This document shows, in pieces, positions 1 through 9,315 of a stretch of DNA of 64,000 nt. The notes beneath the pieces are model-generated. The model searched no databases. It worked only from the letters and a program-made list of their open reading frames with translations, and was not told where the DNA came from. Location: positions 1,351,501-1,415,500 of the forward strand of contig JADJOH010000007.1 of NCBI GenBank assembly GCA_016713925.1, written 5' to 3'. A program made the translations under genes and the position numbers. Source of the stretch: Bacteroidota bacterium (GTDB taxonomy: Bacteria > Bacteroidota > Bacteroidia > AKYH767-A > OLB10). How positions within the stretch are numbered: the stretch's first letter is position 1; each line of letters opens with the position of its first letter.

Positions 1-249
1 TTGGTTAAAGTAAAATACATTTCGTTGGTCAATTTAGTAATGGATCAGGAGATCGTGAAGGAGCTGATTCAAGATGAACTTCAACCAAAAAATTTGCAAT
101 CTGAGTTGATGAAACTGTTTGACAGGGAATCAAGACAAACCATGTTAAAATCATTTGAAGCACTCAAAATCAAGCTAGGTGGGCAAGGCGCATCCAAAAA
201 TACAAGTAATTTAATTATCAAGTATTTAAGTGATTTATCTAAAGTTTAA
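1..249 (+). CDS. lpxB: Lipid-A-disaccharide synthase, C-terminal part (cut by window edge)
   Basis: Only the last 82 or so residues are present; the gene runs in from the left. LpxB joins UDP-2,3-diacylglucosamine and lipid X to form the lipid A disaccharide at the inner membrane. The tail contains the VKVKYISLVNLVMD stretch followed by KELIQDEL, which resembles the end of the GT-B C-domain of LpxB, where the 'isLvNli' segment lines the nucleotide-sugar site. The TTG at base 1 is a by-product of the window cut, not a start. A bidirectional hairpin follows about 30 bp after the stop, separating it from convergent ssb. The identification rests on a short tail, so it is good but not certain. Confidence 0.75.
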   Translation: MVKVKYISLVNLVMDQEIVKELIQDELQPKNLQSELMKLFDRESRQTMLKSFEALKIKLGGQGASKNTSNLIIKYLSDLSKV

Positions 250-279
250 ATTTAATCTTTTCTCAGTAAAAACAAAAGA

Positions 280-315
280 AAAAACCGCCGTTCTTTTCAG
301 ATACGACGGTTTTTA
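280..315. terminator. Bidirectional intrinsic terminator between lpxB and ssb
   Basis: AAAACCGCCGT is followed after a short loop by ACGACGGTTTTT, forming an 11-bp stem (one G-T wobble) flanked by A and T runs on both sides. It can terminate lpxB on the plus strand and ssb on the minus strand. Confidence 0.85.
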
Positions 316-334
316 ATAGGAGGGAAGTCCCCTC

Positions 335-691
335 TCAGCTTTCGGCTTGATCGCCGGCCCAGTTACTTAAAATCAGTACTTCATTTACCTGAATCTCCGT
401 AACGGACTTCTTGTTGCCCTGTTTATCCAGATAACTCTTGTTCACGAGTTTACCTTCCACAGCAACTTTACTGCCTACACGAGTATATTGTTCAAATATC
501 TCAGCAGTCTTACCCCAGGCAACCAGATTATGCCATTGGGTCTCATCTACACGTTCGCCTTTGGCGTTACGGTAGCTTTCATTGGTAGCCAGGGTGACCT
601 TTGCCAGTTTTTTCCCACCCTGCATGGATTTAATTTCGGGAGTAAATCCCAGGTTTCCGATCAGGTTAACCTTGTTCTTTAATGAGTTCAT
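335..691 (-). CDS. ssb: Single-stranded DNA-binding protein (short form)
   Basis: The 118-residue protein is a single OB-fold of the bacterial SSB family. It opens with NKVNLIGNLG and contains the WHNLVAWGK strand and the VAVEGKLVNKSY segment typical of SSB. SSB coats single-stranded DNA during replication, recombination and repair. The protein ends GDQAES right after the OB domain. It therefore lacks the glycine-rich linker and acidic DDDIPF-type tip that recruits partner proteins in longer SSBs. Bacteroidota often carry several SSB paralogues, so this may be an accessory copy rather than the housekeeping one. It is monocistronic, converges on lpxB, and has a 379-bp gap upstream. Confidence 0.92.
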   Translation of the reverse strand: MNSLKNKVNLIGNLGFTPEIKSMQGGKKLAKVTLATNESYRNAKGERVDETQWHNLVAWGKTAEIFEQYTRVGSKVAVEGKLVNKSYLDKQGNKKSVTEIQVNEVLILSNWAGDQAES

Positions 692-1070
692 GTGCTTTCT
701 TTTTTAATGATTGTTGATTTTCAGGTGCACACCAATTGTCGACGATGCAAAGATGTGGTGGTTGGCGTGGAATAGTCGTTTAATAAGCGTTTACAGTCGT
801 ATACAATTGTAGAAACTATTTTTAGCATAGAGGATTCCTATGAAACGCTCCGTATAAACGTTTGTATTCGTTTAAAAAAAACGGTGTAAATATCTGATTA
901 GAAGTTATTCCACCTTGAAATGTGGATAAACAACTAAATTTCAACTTGGAACCGGCTGGAAACCGACTTACTTTCGTCATCAGTTCTTATAGAATCAACG
1001 CCATTCGGATAAATTTTCAAATCGCCGAAAACAAGCCTGGTCAGCTCTAATCATTTTAATATAACCACCT
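692..1070. other. Intergenic gap between divergent ssb and Zn-ribbon gene
   Basis: This 379-bp gap between divergent genes presumably holds both promoters. I saw no tRNA, strong hairpin, long repeat or convincing ORF in it. Confidence 0.5.
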
Positions 1071-1478
1071 ATGAAAAAGAAATGTATCGATTGCGGAGAC
1101 GCTATCATTGGAAGATCGGATAAGAAATTCTGCTCAGATATGTGCAGAAACACCCATCACAACAAATACAATGGGTATAGAAATGCCTTAATGCGCCACG
1201 TCAATAACAAGTTAAGAAAGAACCGTAAAATCCTATTTGATTTGGAAAAATCCAATAAAGTCCATTTAACCCGGGAGGAATTATCTATCATAGGATTCGA
1301 CTGGCAATATTTTACCGAAGAGCGGAAGAGCAAGGCAGGAATCAGCAGGTATTGCTACGACTACGGTATTTACTGTGAACAGGATGATCGTATAGATGTT
1401 ATTTGCAAACCATATATCGGCAGAAATCACAAAGGAAATTACGGTATAGCCGCTGAAGAACAGAAGCAGTATTCCTAA
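1071..1478 (+). CDS. Small zinc-ribbon protein of unknown function
   Basis: The 135-residue basic protein starts with a clear zinc-binding knuckle: C5-x2-C8, then C21-x3-C25 followed by paired histidines 29-30 (CIDCG ... FCSDMCRNTHH). The middle (residues 40-65) is lysine/arginine rich and the C-terminal half has several Tyr and Cys residues (YCYDYGIYCEQ). Similar short proteins with an N-terminal treble-clef or zinc-ribbon module occur in Bacteroidota without assigned function; nucleic-acid binding is plausible from charge only. It stands alone, divergent from ssb, with a 13-bp inverted repeat pair downstream. The first ATG was chosen because the knuckle begins at residue 5. Confidence 0.7.
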   Translation: MKKKCIDCGDAIIGRSDKKFCSDMCRNTHHNKYNGYRNALMRHVNNKLRKNRKILFDLEKSNKVHLTREELSIIGFDWQYFTEERKSKAGISRYCYDYGIYCEQDDRIDVICKPYIGRNHKGNYGIAAEEQKQYS

Positions 1479-1536
1479 TTCGATGGATCAAAAAACCACT
1501 GAATTGTTCGTTTCAGCGGTTCAATCATGAGATCAT

Positions 1537-1623
1537 CTATTTAACATAAGTATCAATATAAAGGACTAAAATCTCACTTCGAAATCGCTCACTTTGTTCT
1601 ATAATTAACATTATGTTAAATAG
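1537..1623. repeat. 87-bp segment bounded by perfect 13-bp inverted repeats
   Basis: CTATTTAACATAA at 1537-1549 is exactly inverted as TTATGTTAAATAG at 1611-1623, with 61 bp between. It could be the ends of a tiny non-autonomous element or a large RNA hairpin downstream of the Zn-ribbon gene. No internal ORF. Confidence 0.5.
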
Positions 1624-1632
1624 TATTTAACT

Positions 1633-1661
1633 AAAAATGAGGGCATTAGCCCCCATTTTTA
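1633..1661. terminator. Intrinsic terminator after TPR gene
   Basis: AAAAATGAGGGC - ATTA - GCCCCCATTTTT forms a stem with A/T-run flanks. It lies just past the reconstructed stop of the minus-strand TPR gene and could work on both strands. Confidence 0.75.
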
Positions 1662-1668
1662 GTTTATT

Positions 1669-2813
1669 CTATTTTGTAGCCTCTAAGGCTTTCTTCATTT
1701 CCCCTGCCTTGGCAAGGTCACCGATTCTTGTATAAAGTTGCTTTAAACTTTGCATGGTTCCGATATCTTTCGGGTTAAGCTGATAGGCTTTTTCAAGATA
1801 TGGTAATGCTTCTTTAAACTTCGCTTCGAATTTTTCTTTGCTGCGTCATATTCTGCCACTTTACTGGGCGCTATACTATTCGCCTTATTGGCCATTTCAG
1901 CACCTTCGTTAAAAAACAGTGCGCCGAGGTTATAAACAGCGTCGAAATAATCTGCCTTTAACTCAATAGCCTTCTTATAAGCCGCAATGGCTTCCTCCTT
2001 TTTCCCCAGCTTATCTGCTAAGTTTCCTTTGATATAATACAAGACCGGATTGCCCGGATCCGCTCTTAGTGCTTCTTCATTTTGAGTATAAGCTTCTTTA
2101 TCCTTTCCACTGAATAAATAAATATTAAGTCCCTGAGTGATCAACGACGCATCTTCCGGGAACTTCTGGTGCCCCTGATTTATCACTAATAGGGCATTCG
2201 CTGTATCCTTTTGATCCAAATACATATTGGCCATTAAGCTGTAGAGCTTTGATCCGCCATAATTCGCATCTGTTAAAATCTTAAAGTAATTTAACGCTGT
2301 TGTCGCATCCTTTGCTTTATCTGCAGCCAAACCTGCATTATAAATGGCCAGCGTATCAAATCTGTTAAAATACTTCTTATTGATATCTGCAGATGTTTGA
2401 AAAGCGACTAAGGCTTCCGGATATTTATTTTCCCTAAAATTATCCACTCCTGTGTTCAAAGATTGAGAGGCAACAATCTCCATTCTTTTAATCACGTCAT
2501 CGTAAAACTCCTTTTTAGTATCCAACTCAATGGTTTTCTCATACGATTTCAGTGCCTCTTTCAACGATCCGGGTTTCAAAGGCGCAAATTTCTCCTTTGT
2601 GGATTCATAAATCGCATGATAAATACTTCCTCTGTAATACCAGGCTTTAGACATCCCTATTGTTGATTCATTTTGCACAGCCCCATCAATAGCTTCCTTG
2701 GCTTTATCCAAATCGTCATATCTTAGATAGTTATATGCCGTTTGAACTGCGGCCTTCTGCCCATTCACATTTAGTGAAAGTAGAAGTGTAATTGAAATAA
2801 ATAAATATTTCAT
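1669..2813 (-). CDS. Secreted tetratricopeptide-repeat protein (frameshifted near its end)
   Basis: The N-terminus MKYLFISITLLLSLNVNGQ is a Sec signal peptide, so the protein acts in the periplasm or outer membrane. Most of the chain is TPR helices, for example YYIKGNLADKLGKKEEAIAA followed by YKKAIELKADYFDAVYNLG, plus earlier repeats from about residue 30. TPRs scaffold protein contacts; no enzymatic motif is seen. The open frame breaks at the five-T run 1831-1835 (plus strand). Adding one base restores continuation through FEAKFKEALPYLEKAYQLNP to a stop at 1669, giving about 381 residues with another TPR. I treat this as a single-base sequencing or assembly deletion. It lies 18 bp downstream of gyrA on the same strand. 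Confidence 0.8.
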
Positions 2814-2831
2814 AATTAGTGGTTTATAATT

Positions 2832-5466
2832 TTATTCGTTAGTCTGATCAGGTGCTTCTCCGGTCGGATTTTCAGGAGTATTATCGGTCGGATTTTCAGT
2901 GTTATCTCCGGTTGAATTTTCTGAGATATTTTCCGGATTAGTTTCGGCTGAAGGATTGACCTCATCCATTGGACCTTCACCGGTTACATCTATTTCATTT
3001 TCCAGCAAGGGCGTCTTTAATAAATGTTCTTCTACTTTAGCAATAGAAGCTATTTCATCTTCATCATCCAATCGAATCACCTTCACTCCCTGAGTTGCTC
3101 TGCCCATCACTCTTAAACCATCAACCGGAATCCGGATTGTAGTTCCTTTTTTGGTAATGATCATCAGATCGTCGCCGTCAATAACAGATTTTATGCCAAC
3201 TAATTCACCTGTCTTGTCAGTAACCTGCAATGTTTTGACACCTTTACCGCCTCGATTTGTCACTCTATAATCCTCCAGATCTGATCGCTTTCCGTATCCT
3301 TTTTCTGATACCACCAGGATAGATTCCTTCACCGAATCTTCAATACAAACCATTCCGATCACTTCATCCTTCTCATTATCCAGACTTACTCCTCTTACTC
3401 CGGAAGCATTTCTTCCCATTGGACGGACTGTAGATTCATTAAAACGAATAGCTCTTCCGGATTTTACGGCCAGCAAAATTTCATTCTGCCCATTCGTCAG
3501 GCGTGCTTCTATCAGCTCATCTCCATCATTAATGGTAATCGCGTTAATTCCTGTTTGACGTGGACGAGAATAAGCTTCCAGCAATGTTTTTTTAATTGTG
3601 CCTTTTCGGGTACAAAGTATGATATGATTGTTATTCAGATAATCTTCTTCAACCAGATTCTTCACATTTACGAAGGCTTTCACCTTATCATCCGGAGTAA
3701 TACTAATCAGATTCTGCAGGGCCCTTCCTTTAGAATTCTTTGTTCCTTCAGGAATTTCAAAAATCCTCAACCAGAAACATTTTCCTTTTTCAGTAAACAA
3801 CAAAAGGTAGTTGTGATTGGTAGCTACAAACAGATGCTCTACGAAATCTTCATCCCGGGTAGCTGCTCCGGCCGCACCACGACCTCCTCTGCCCTGCGTA
3901 CGGTATTCAAACAGATTCGTCCGCTTAATATATCCCATATGAGAAATCGTCACCACCACGGGCTCATCCGCGATCATATCTTCCATAGACATATCATCAG
4001 CCATGTAGACAATCTCGGTTCTTCTTTCATCCCCGTACTTTTCCCGCATTTCAATCATCTCATCTTTGAGAATTTTCATTCTTAAAGACTCATCTGACAA
4101 CACCTGCTTATAAAAATCAATCATCTTCATAATTTCTGCATACTCTGCACGTATCTTATCGCGCTCCAGACCGGTCAGACGCTGCAAACGCATTTCAAGA
4201 ATAGCCTTCGACTGAATTTCACTCAACTGGAAATTGGACATCAGTCCGGACTTCGCTTCGTCAGGTGTTTGAGATTTTCGAATCAAGGCAATCACTTCAT
4301 CCAAATGATCTAAAGCAATCAACAAGCCTTCTAAAATATGAGCACGCTTTTCTGCTTCTGCCAGTTCATAACGGGTCTTACGCAATAAAACTTCATGACG
4401 GTGCTCCACATAATGAACAATCAGATCTTTTAGATTCAACATCATCGGTCGTCCTCCAACCAATGCTATGTTATTGATGCTAAAAAGAGTTCTGTAAGTC
4501 CGTATGTTTATAAAGATGGTTAAGGACCACAGAAGCCATGGCATCGCGTTTAATTTCATACACGATGCGCATTCCTTCGCGATCCGACTCATCACGAATA
4601 TCACTTATACCTTCAATTTTCTTTTCATTGATCAGATCGGCAGTACGTTTAATCATTTCCGCCTTGTTCACCTGATAGGGAATTTCAGTTACGATGATTC
4701 GTTCCCGGCCATTATCAATCGTTTCAATCAACGACTTCGCACGAATCACCACGCGTCCCCTTCCGGTTTCATAGGCATCTTTTACCCCCGAATATCCATA
4801 AATGATTCCGCCGGTTGGAAAATCGGGTGCTTTCACGAATTTGCAGAGTTCCTCGATGGTAATCTCACGGTTATCAATATAGGCTACAATAGCATTCAAT
4901 ACTTCCGTCAGATTATGGGGAGCCATATTAGTGGCCATACCGACCGCGATACCGGCAGCACCATTTACCAATAAGTTCGGAATCTTGGCAGGTAAAACGG
5001 TAGGTTCTTCCAGCGTATCATCAAAGTTCAATCTGAAATCGACAGTATCCTTATCTATATCAGATAGCATTTCTTCAGCTAATTTCCGCAATCGGGCCTC
5101 CGTATAACGCATCGCAGCCGGGCTATCTCCATCTACAGAACCAAAGTTACCTTGTCCGTCAACAAGCATATATCTCAGCGACCAGGGCTGAGCCATACGC
5201 ACCATTGAATCATAAACCGAGCTATCACCGTGTGGATGATACTTACCCAATACTTCCCCTACTATCCTCGCCGATTTCTTATGTGGCCGGTTTGAAAATA
5301 CACCCAAATCCTGCATCCCGAACAAAACACGACGATGAACCGGCTTCAGCCCATCCCTAACATCAGGTAATGCACGAGAAACGATCACCGACATTGAATA
5401 GTCAATGTAGGCCGTTTTCATCTCATCTTCAATATTAATCCGAACGATTTTTTCGCCGTCTGCCAT
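2832..5466 (-). CDS. gyrA: DNA gyrase subunit A (single-base frameshift)
   Basis: Type IIA topoisomerase subunit that cleaves and rejoins DNA; with GyrB it introduces negative supercoils. The catalytic tyrosine is Y121 in AAMRYTEARL. The quinolone-determining region reads GKYHPHGDSSVYDS, with Ser82 and Asp86 at the positions usually mutated in resistance, so it looks wild type. The C-terminal beta-pinwheel carries the GyrA-box-like GRGGRG. The tail is acidic with repeated ENPT units. The frame breaks at the A run 4482-4486: removing one base joins TDLQNSF to SINNIALVGGRP, where two open frames overlap. The joined protein is about 877 residues, normal for GyrA. An essential gene, so the indel is almost surely a sequence error. 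Confidence 0.93.
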
Positions 5467-5830
5467 ATGTGTATTATTTATTTTTTCTATGCTATTTTGT
5501 CATTCCTGCCCTACTTTACCAAATCCTTGGCAAACAATAATTTGAGAATGTTAATCGCCTTGTTGATAAAGTCTTTTGAGGAAGCACGAAGGTAGTGAAA
5601 TGGTGGCATATTTTTGGCAGAGACGAAACCGAATTATCAACAATTGCAACAGAAGTGTAAGAAGTAAATAAATTCTTTGCCACAGGAAAATTACTATTGT
5701 AACTTAGTCGTAATTTGTGATGAATCAGATCCAATATTACAGATCCCGAATCGTCACCCCTAATAGACAAAAATGCCAATTCAAACTTTTTTAGTCCACA
5801 TACGTTCAAACACAGAAACCCATCAATAAT
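5467..5830. other. Divergent intergenic region gyrA / clpC
   Basis: A 364-bp gap between two divergent housekeeping genes, expected to hold both promoters. A 97-codon minus-strand frame inside it has no recognisable protein and atypical composition. No RNA gene or hairpin was recognised. Confidence 0.5.
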
Positions 5831-8372
5831 ATGGAAGCTAAATTCTCACCCCGGGTAAAAGATGTCATCACGTTCAGTCGTGAAGAAGCTTTGCGCCTAG
5901 GCCATGATTACATAGGAACCGAACATCTTCTTTTAGGCCTCATTCGAGAGGGTGAAGGAATGGCAATTAAGTTTCTTAAATCATTAAACATAAACCTGGT
6001 TGAGCTCAGGAAATCCGTTGAAAATGCGGTAAAAGGAAATGCCGGTTCGGTCACGAATCTAAACAACATCCCTCTTACAAAGCAAGCTGAAAAGGCACTA
6101 AAGATTACCTACCTTGAAGCGAAGATTTTCAAAAGTGAAATCATCGGTACTGAACATCTGTTACTCGCCATTTTAAAAGACGAGGACAACATAGCCACTC
6201 AAATTCTCAACCAATTTGGGGTGACCTATGATATCATGCGGGAAGAGCTTGAACTTTTTAAATCTAATTTCAAGTCAGAAGCCCCTCAATCTCCTTCGGA
6301 TGATGATCCTTACTCCAAGGATGATGATGGTCCTTCCTTTGGTTCTTCCCAGAAAAAGCCGGGTGAAACGAAATCCAAGACGCCCGTTTTGGACAATTTT
6401 GGCCGGGATCTTACAAAAGCTGCCGAAGAAGGAAAACTTGATCCGATTGTGGGCCGTGAAAAAGGAAATTGAGCGCGTTTCTCAAATTCTCTCCCGTCGT
6501 AAGAAAAACAACCCTATCCTGATCGGAGAGCCCGGTGTAGGAAAATCAGCCATTGCTGAAGGTCTTGCATTGAGAATCATTCAACGAAAGGTTTCCCGAA
6601 TATTATTTAATAAACGAATCGTTACACTTGATCTTGCTTCTCTGGTGGCCGGAACAAAATACCGTGGTCAGTTTGAAGAGCGGATGAAAGCCGTAATGAA
6701 TGAGCTGGAAAAATCTCCGGATGTCATCCTATTCATCGATGAAATACATACTATTATTGGTGCAGGTGGTGCTTCCGGTTCATTGGATGCTTCCAATATG
6801 TTTAAACCTGCATTAGCCCGGGGAGAAATTCAATGTATTGGTGCCACCACATTGGATGAATATCGCCAATATATTGAAAAGGATGGTGCTTTGGATCGCC
6901 GCTTCCAAAAAGTTATTGTTGATCCTACCTCTGTAGAAGAAACTGTTCAGATACTTTCAAATATTAAAGAAAAGTATGAAGAACACCATCATGTGACCTA
7001 TACAGATGCCGCTATTCAGGCTTGCGTTAAATTAACCAACAGATATATCACCGACCGCTTTTTACCGGATAAGGCCATTGATGCCCTTGACGAAGCCGGC
7101 TCCCGTGTACATATTTCAAATATTCATGTTCCCCAGAATATCATTGAACTGGAAAACAAAGTTCAGGATATAAAAGTGGAAAAGAACCGTGTTGTGCGTA
7201 GTCAGAAATATGAAGAAGCCGCACGCCTACGTGACTCCGAGAAACAATTGCTTGAACAACTTGAAGGAGCAAAACGTGCCTGGGAAGAAGAAACCAAGAC
7301 GCAACGTTACACCGTAGACCTCGAGGATGTTTCACAGGTGGTGGCGATGATGAGCGGAATACCCGTAACACGAATTGCACAGGCGGAAACCACCCGGTTA
7401 ATTAAAATGCCGGAAGAGTTGAGCGGAAAAGTAATCGGTCAGGATGATGCAGTGAAAAAAGTCGTGAAGGCTATTCAGAGGAACCGTGCCGGATTAAAAG
7501 ATCCGAATAAACCCATCGGTACGTTTATCTTCTTAGGACCTACCGGTGTGGGTAAAACTGAACTTGCGAAAGTGCTCAGCCGTTACTTATTCGATACTGA
7601 AGACGCACTCATTCGAATTGACATGAGTGAGTATATGGAGAAGTTTGCCGTATCGAGACTTATTGGAGCGCCTCCCGGATATGTGGGTTATGAAGAAGGT
7701 GGTCAGCTGACAGAAAAAGTTCGTCGCAAGCCCTACTCTATTGTATTGCTCGATGAAATTGAAAAAGCTCATCCGGATGTATTTAACCTGCTTCTTCAGG
7801 TACTTGATGATGGACAACTCACAGATAGTTTAGGTCGTAAAGTAGATTTCAAGAATACGATCATTATTATGACATCCAACATTGGTTCACGCCAGTTAAA
7901 AGATTTCGGACAGGGAGTTGGGTTCTCTACGGCTTCCAAGAATAATCAGGCGGATGAACATGCCAGAGGTGTAATTGAGAACTCCCTTAAAAAAGCCTTT
8001 GCTCCCGAGTTCCTGAATCGTATTGATGATGTAGTCATTTTCAATGGTCTTTCGAAAGAAGATATATTCAAAATCATTGACCTTGAATTGGAGCATCTCT
8101 ATAAAAGAGTGAATGAACTGGGATATAAAGTGAAGTTATCAGATGATGCAAAGGAATTCCTGACGGACAAAGGATACGATTCTAATTTCGGTGCCCGACC
8201 ATTGAAGCGTGCTATCCAGAAATATGTTGAAGACCCAATGGCAGAGGAGATCATTAAAGGAGAATTAAGTGAAGGAGACACCATTGAATTGATAAAAGAT
8301 CCGGAGTCAGAAGGTCTCAAGGTGTCCATCATGAAACCACCCAAGCCCAAAAAGAAGAAGGAAGAATCATAA
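5831..8372 (+). CDS. clpC: ATP-dependent Clp protease ATPase subunit ClpC (single-base frameshift)
   Basis: Hsp100 unfoldase that feeds substrates to ClpP. Order of parts: double Clp-N repeat (about 1-140), AAA1 with Walker A GEPGVGKS near residue 232 and Walker B LFIDEIHT near 297, a UVR-like coiled segment near 440-470 (KYEEAARLRDSEKQ), AAA2 with Walker A GPTGVGKT near 570 and Walker B IVLLDEIEKAH near 637, and the Clp D2-small domain. The UVR motif separates ClpC from ClpB and ClpA. The frame breaks at the A run 6459-6463; deleting one A restores DPIVGREKEIERVSQIL. Joined length is about 846 residues, normal for ClpC. A strong terminator follows. Divergent from gyrA. Confidence 0.93.
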
Positions 8373-8404
8373 AAAAAAGCCCGTTGAAAAACGGGCTTTT
8401 TTTA
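8371..8404. terminator. Bidirectional terminator between clpC and fabI
   Basis: AAAGCCCGTT - GAAA - AACGGGCTTT, with eight A before and seven T after. A perfect stem starting right at the clpC stop; it also lies 22 bp past the fabI stop on the other strand. Confidence 0.92.
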
Positions 8405-8425
8405 TGATTTACTTATCAAGTTTTA

Positions 8426-9238
8426 TCAGGATTGAAATTTATCCATCACCTCATTACTCACTCCTGTAAATGAAAATCCACCGTCGTGAAAAAGATTTTG
8501 CATGGTTACATGTTTAGTCAAATCGGAGAAGAGCGAAATACAATAATCGGCACAAGCTTCTGCAGTTGCATTTCCTAATGGTGAGATGGCATCCGCATAA
8601 TTAAAGAAAGAATCAAATCCCTTAACACCTTGTCCGGCGGTAGTTTTTGTTGGTGATTGAGAAATCGTATTCACCCTCACTTTTCGAAATTTTCCGTAAT
8701 GGTAGCCATAACTTCTGGCTATACTTTCCAACATTGATTTCGCATCCGCCATATCATTATAATCCGGAAAAACCCGCTGTGCTGCGATATAGGTTAAAGC
8801 GACCACACTACCCCACTCACTGATAGCATCCAGTTTCATTGCTGATTGCAAAACTCTATGCAATGACATTGCCGAGATATCAATTGTCTTATGAAAGTAT
8901 TCATAATCCAGGTCGGTATAAGGTTTATTCTTTCTCACATTAGGAGACATTCCGATTGAATGCAAAACAAAGTCAATTTTACCACCAAGCACTTCCGCGG
9001 ATTGATTAAAGAGATTTTCCAGATCCGTCATCGATGTGGCATCTGCACCTATCACCTGTGCTCCGCATTGTTCTGCCAGTTGATTGATCGCGCCCATTCT
9101 CAATGCGACAGGTGCATTTGTGAGCGTAAAAGCTGCACCTTCTTCATGGGCTCTGACTGCAACTTTCCAAGCAATAGAATTGGGATCAAGTGCGCCAAAA
9201 ATTATTCCCCGTTTACCTTTTAATAATGAGTATGACAT
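8426..9238 (-). CDS. fabI: Enoyl-[acyl-carrier-protein] reductase (NADH)
   Basis: Last reductive step of the fatty-acid elongation cycle in the cytoplasm: trans-2-enoyl-ACP to acyl-ACP. An SDR fold with the N-terminal nucleotide loop GKRGIIFGALDPNSIAW, in which 'nSiaw' is a FabI hallmark. The divergent catalytic motif Y-x6-K is seen as DYNDMADAK, preceded by ALTYIAAQRV, the first active-site tyrosine region. The start was placed at the internal methionine giving MSYSLLKGKRG, because the seven residues before it in the open frame (MDHKSHR) do not fit the family; the longer start would be at 9259. The protein is then about 270 residues, a usual FabI length. It follows recN on the same strand after a 77-bp gap. 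Confidence 0.93.
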   Translation of the reverse strand: MSYSLLKGKRGIIFGALDPNSIAWKVAVRAHEEGAAFTLTNAPVALRMGAINQLAEQCGAQVIGADATSMTDLENLFNQSAEVLGGKIDFVLHSIGMSPNVRKNKPYTDLDYEYFHKTIDISAMSLHRVLQSAMKLDAISEWGSVVALTYIAAQRVFPDYNDMADAKSMLESIARSYGYHYGKFRKVRVNTISQSPTKTTAGQGVKGFDSFFNYADAISPLGNATAEACADYCISLFSDLTKHVTMQNLFHDGGFSFTGVSNEVMDKFQS

Positions 9239-9315
9239 ACGATGTGATTTATGGTCCAAAAATAGTGCTTTGTATCATCCCGACGGAAAAAGGATAAAAT
9301 TATTTGATTATCAAT

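Noticed and set aside
3555..4085. 176-codon plus-strand frame
   Set aside because: Antisense to gyrA; no signal or family.
5516..5809. 97-codon minus-strand frame between gyrA and clpC
   Set aside because: No family resemblance, located in a divergent promoter gap, unusual composition.
6228..6460. N-terminal part of the long downstream clpC frame
   Set aside because: Out-of-frame translation of the ClpC N-domain; real protein enters this frame only after the A-run break.
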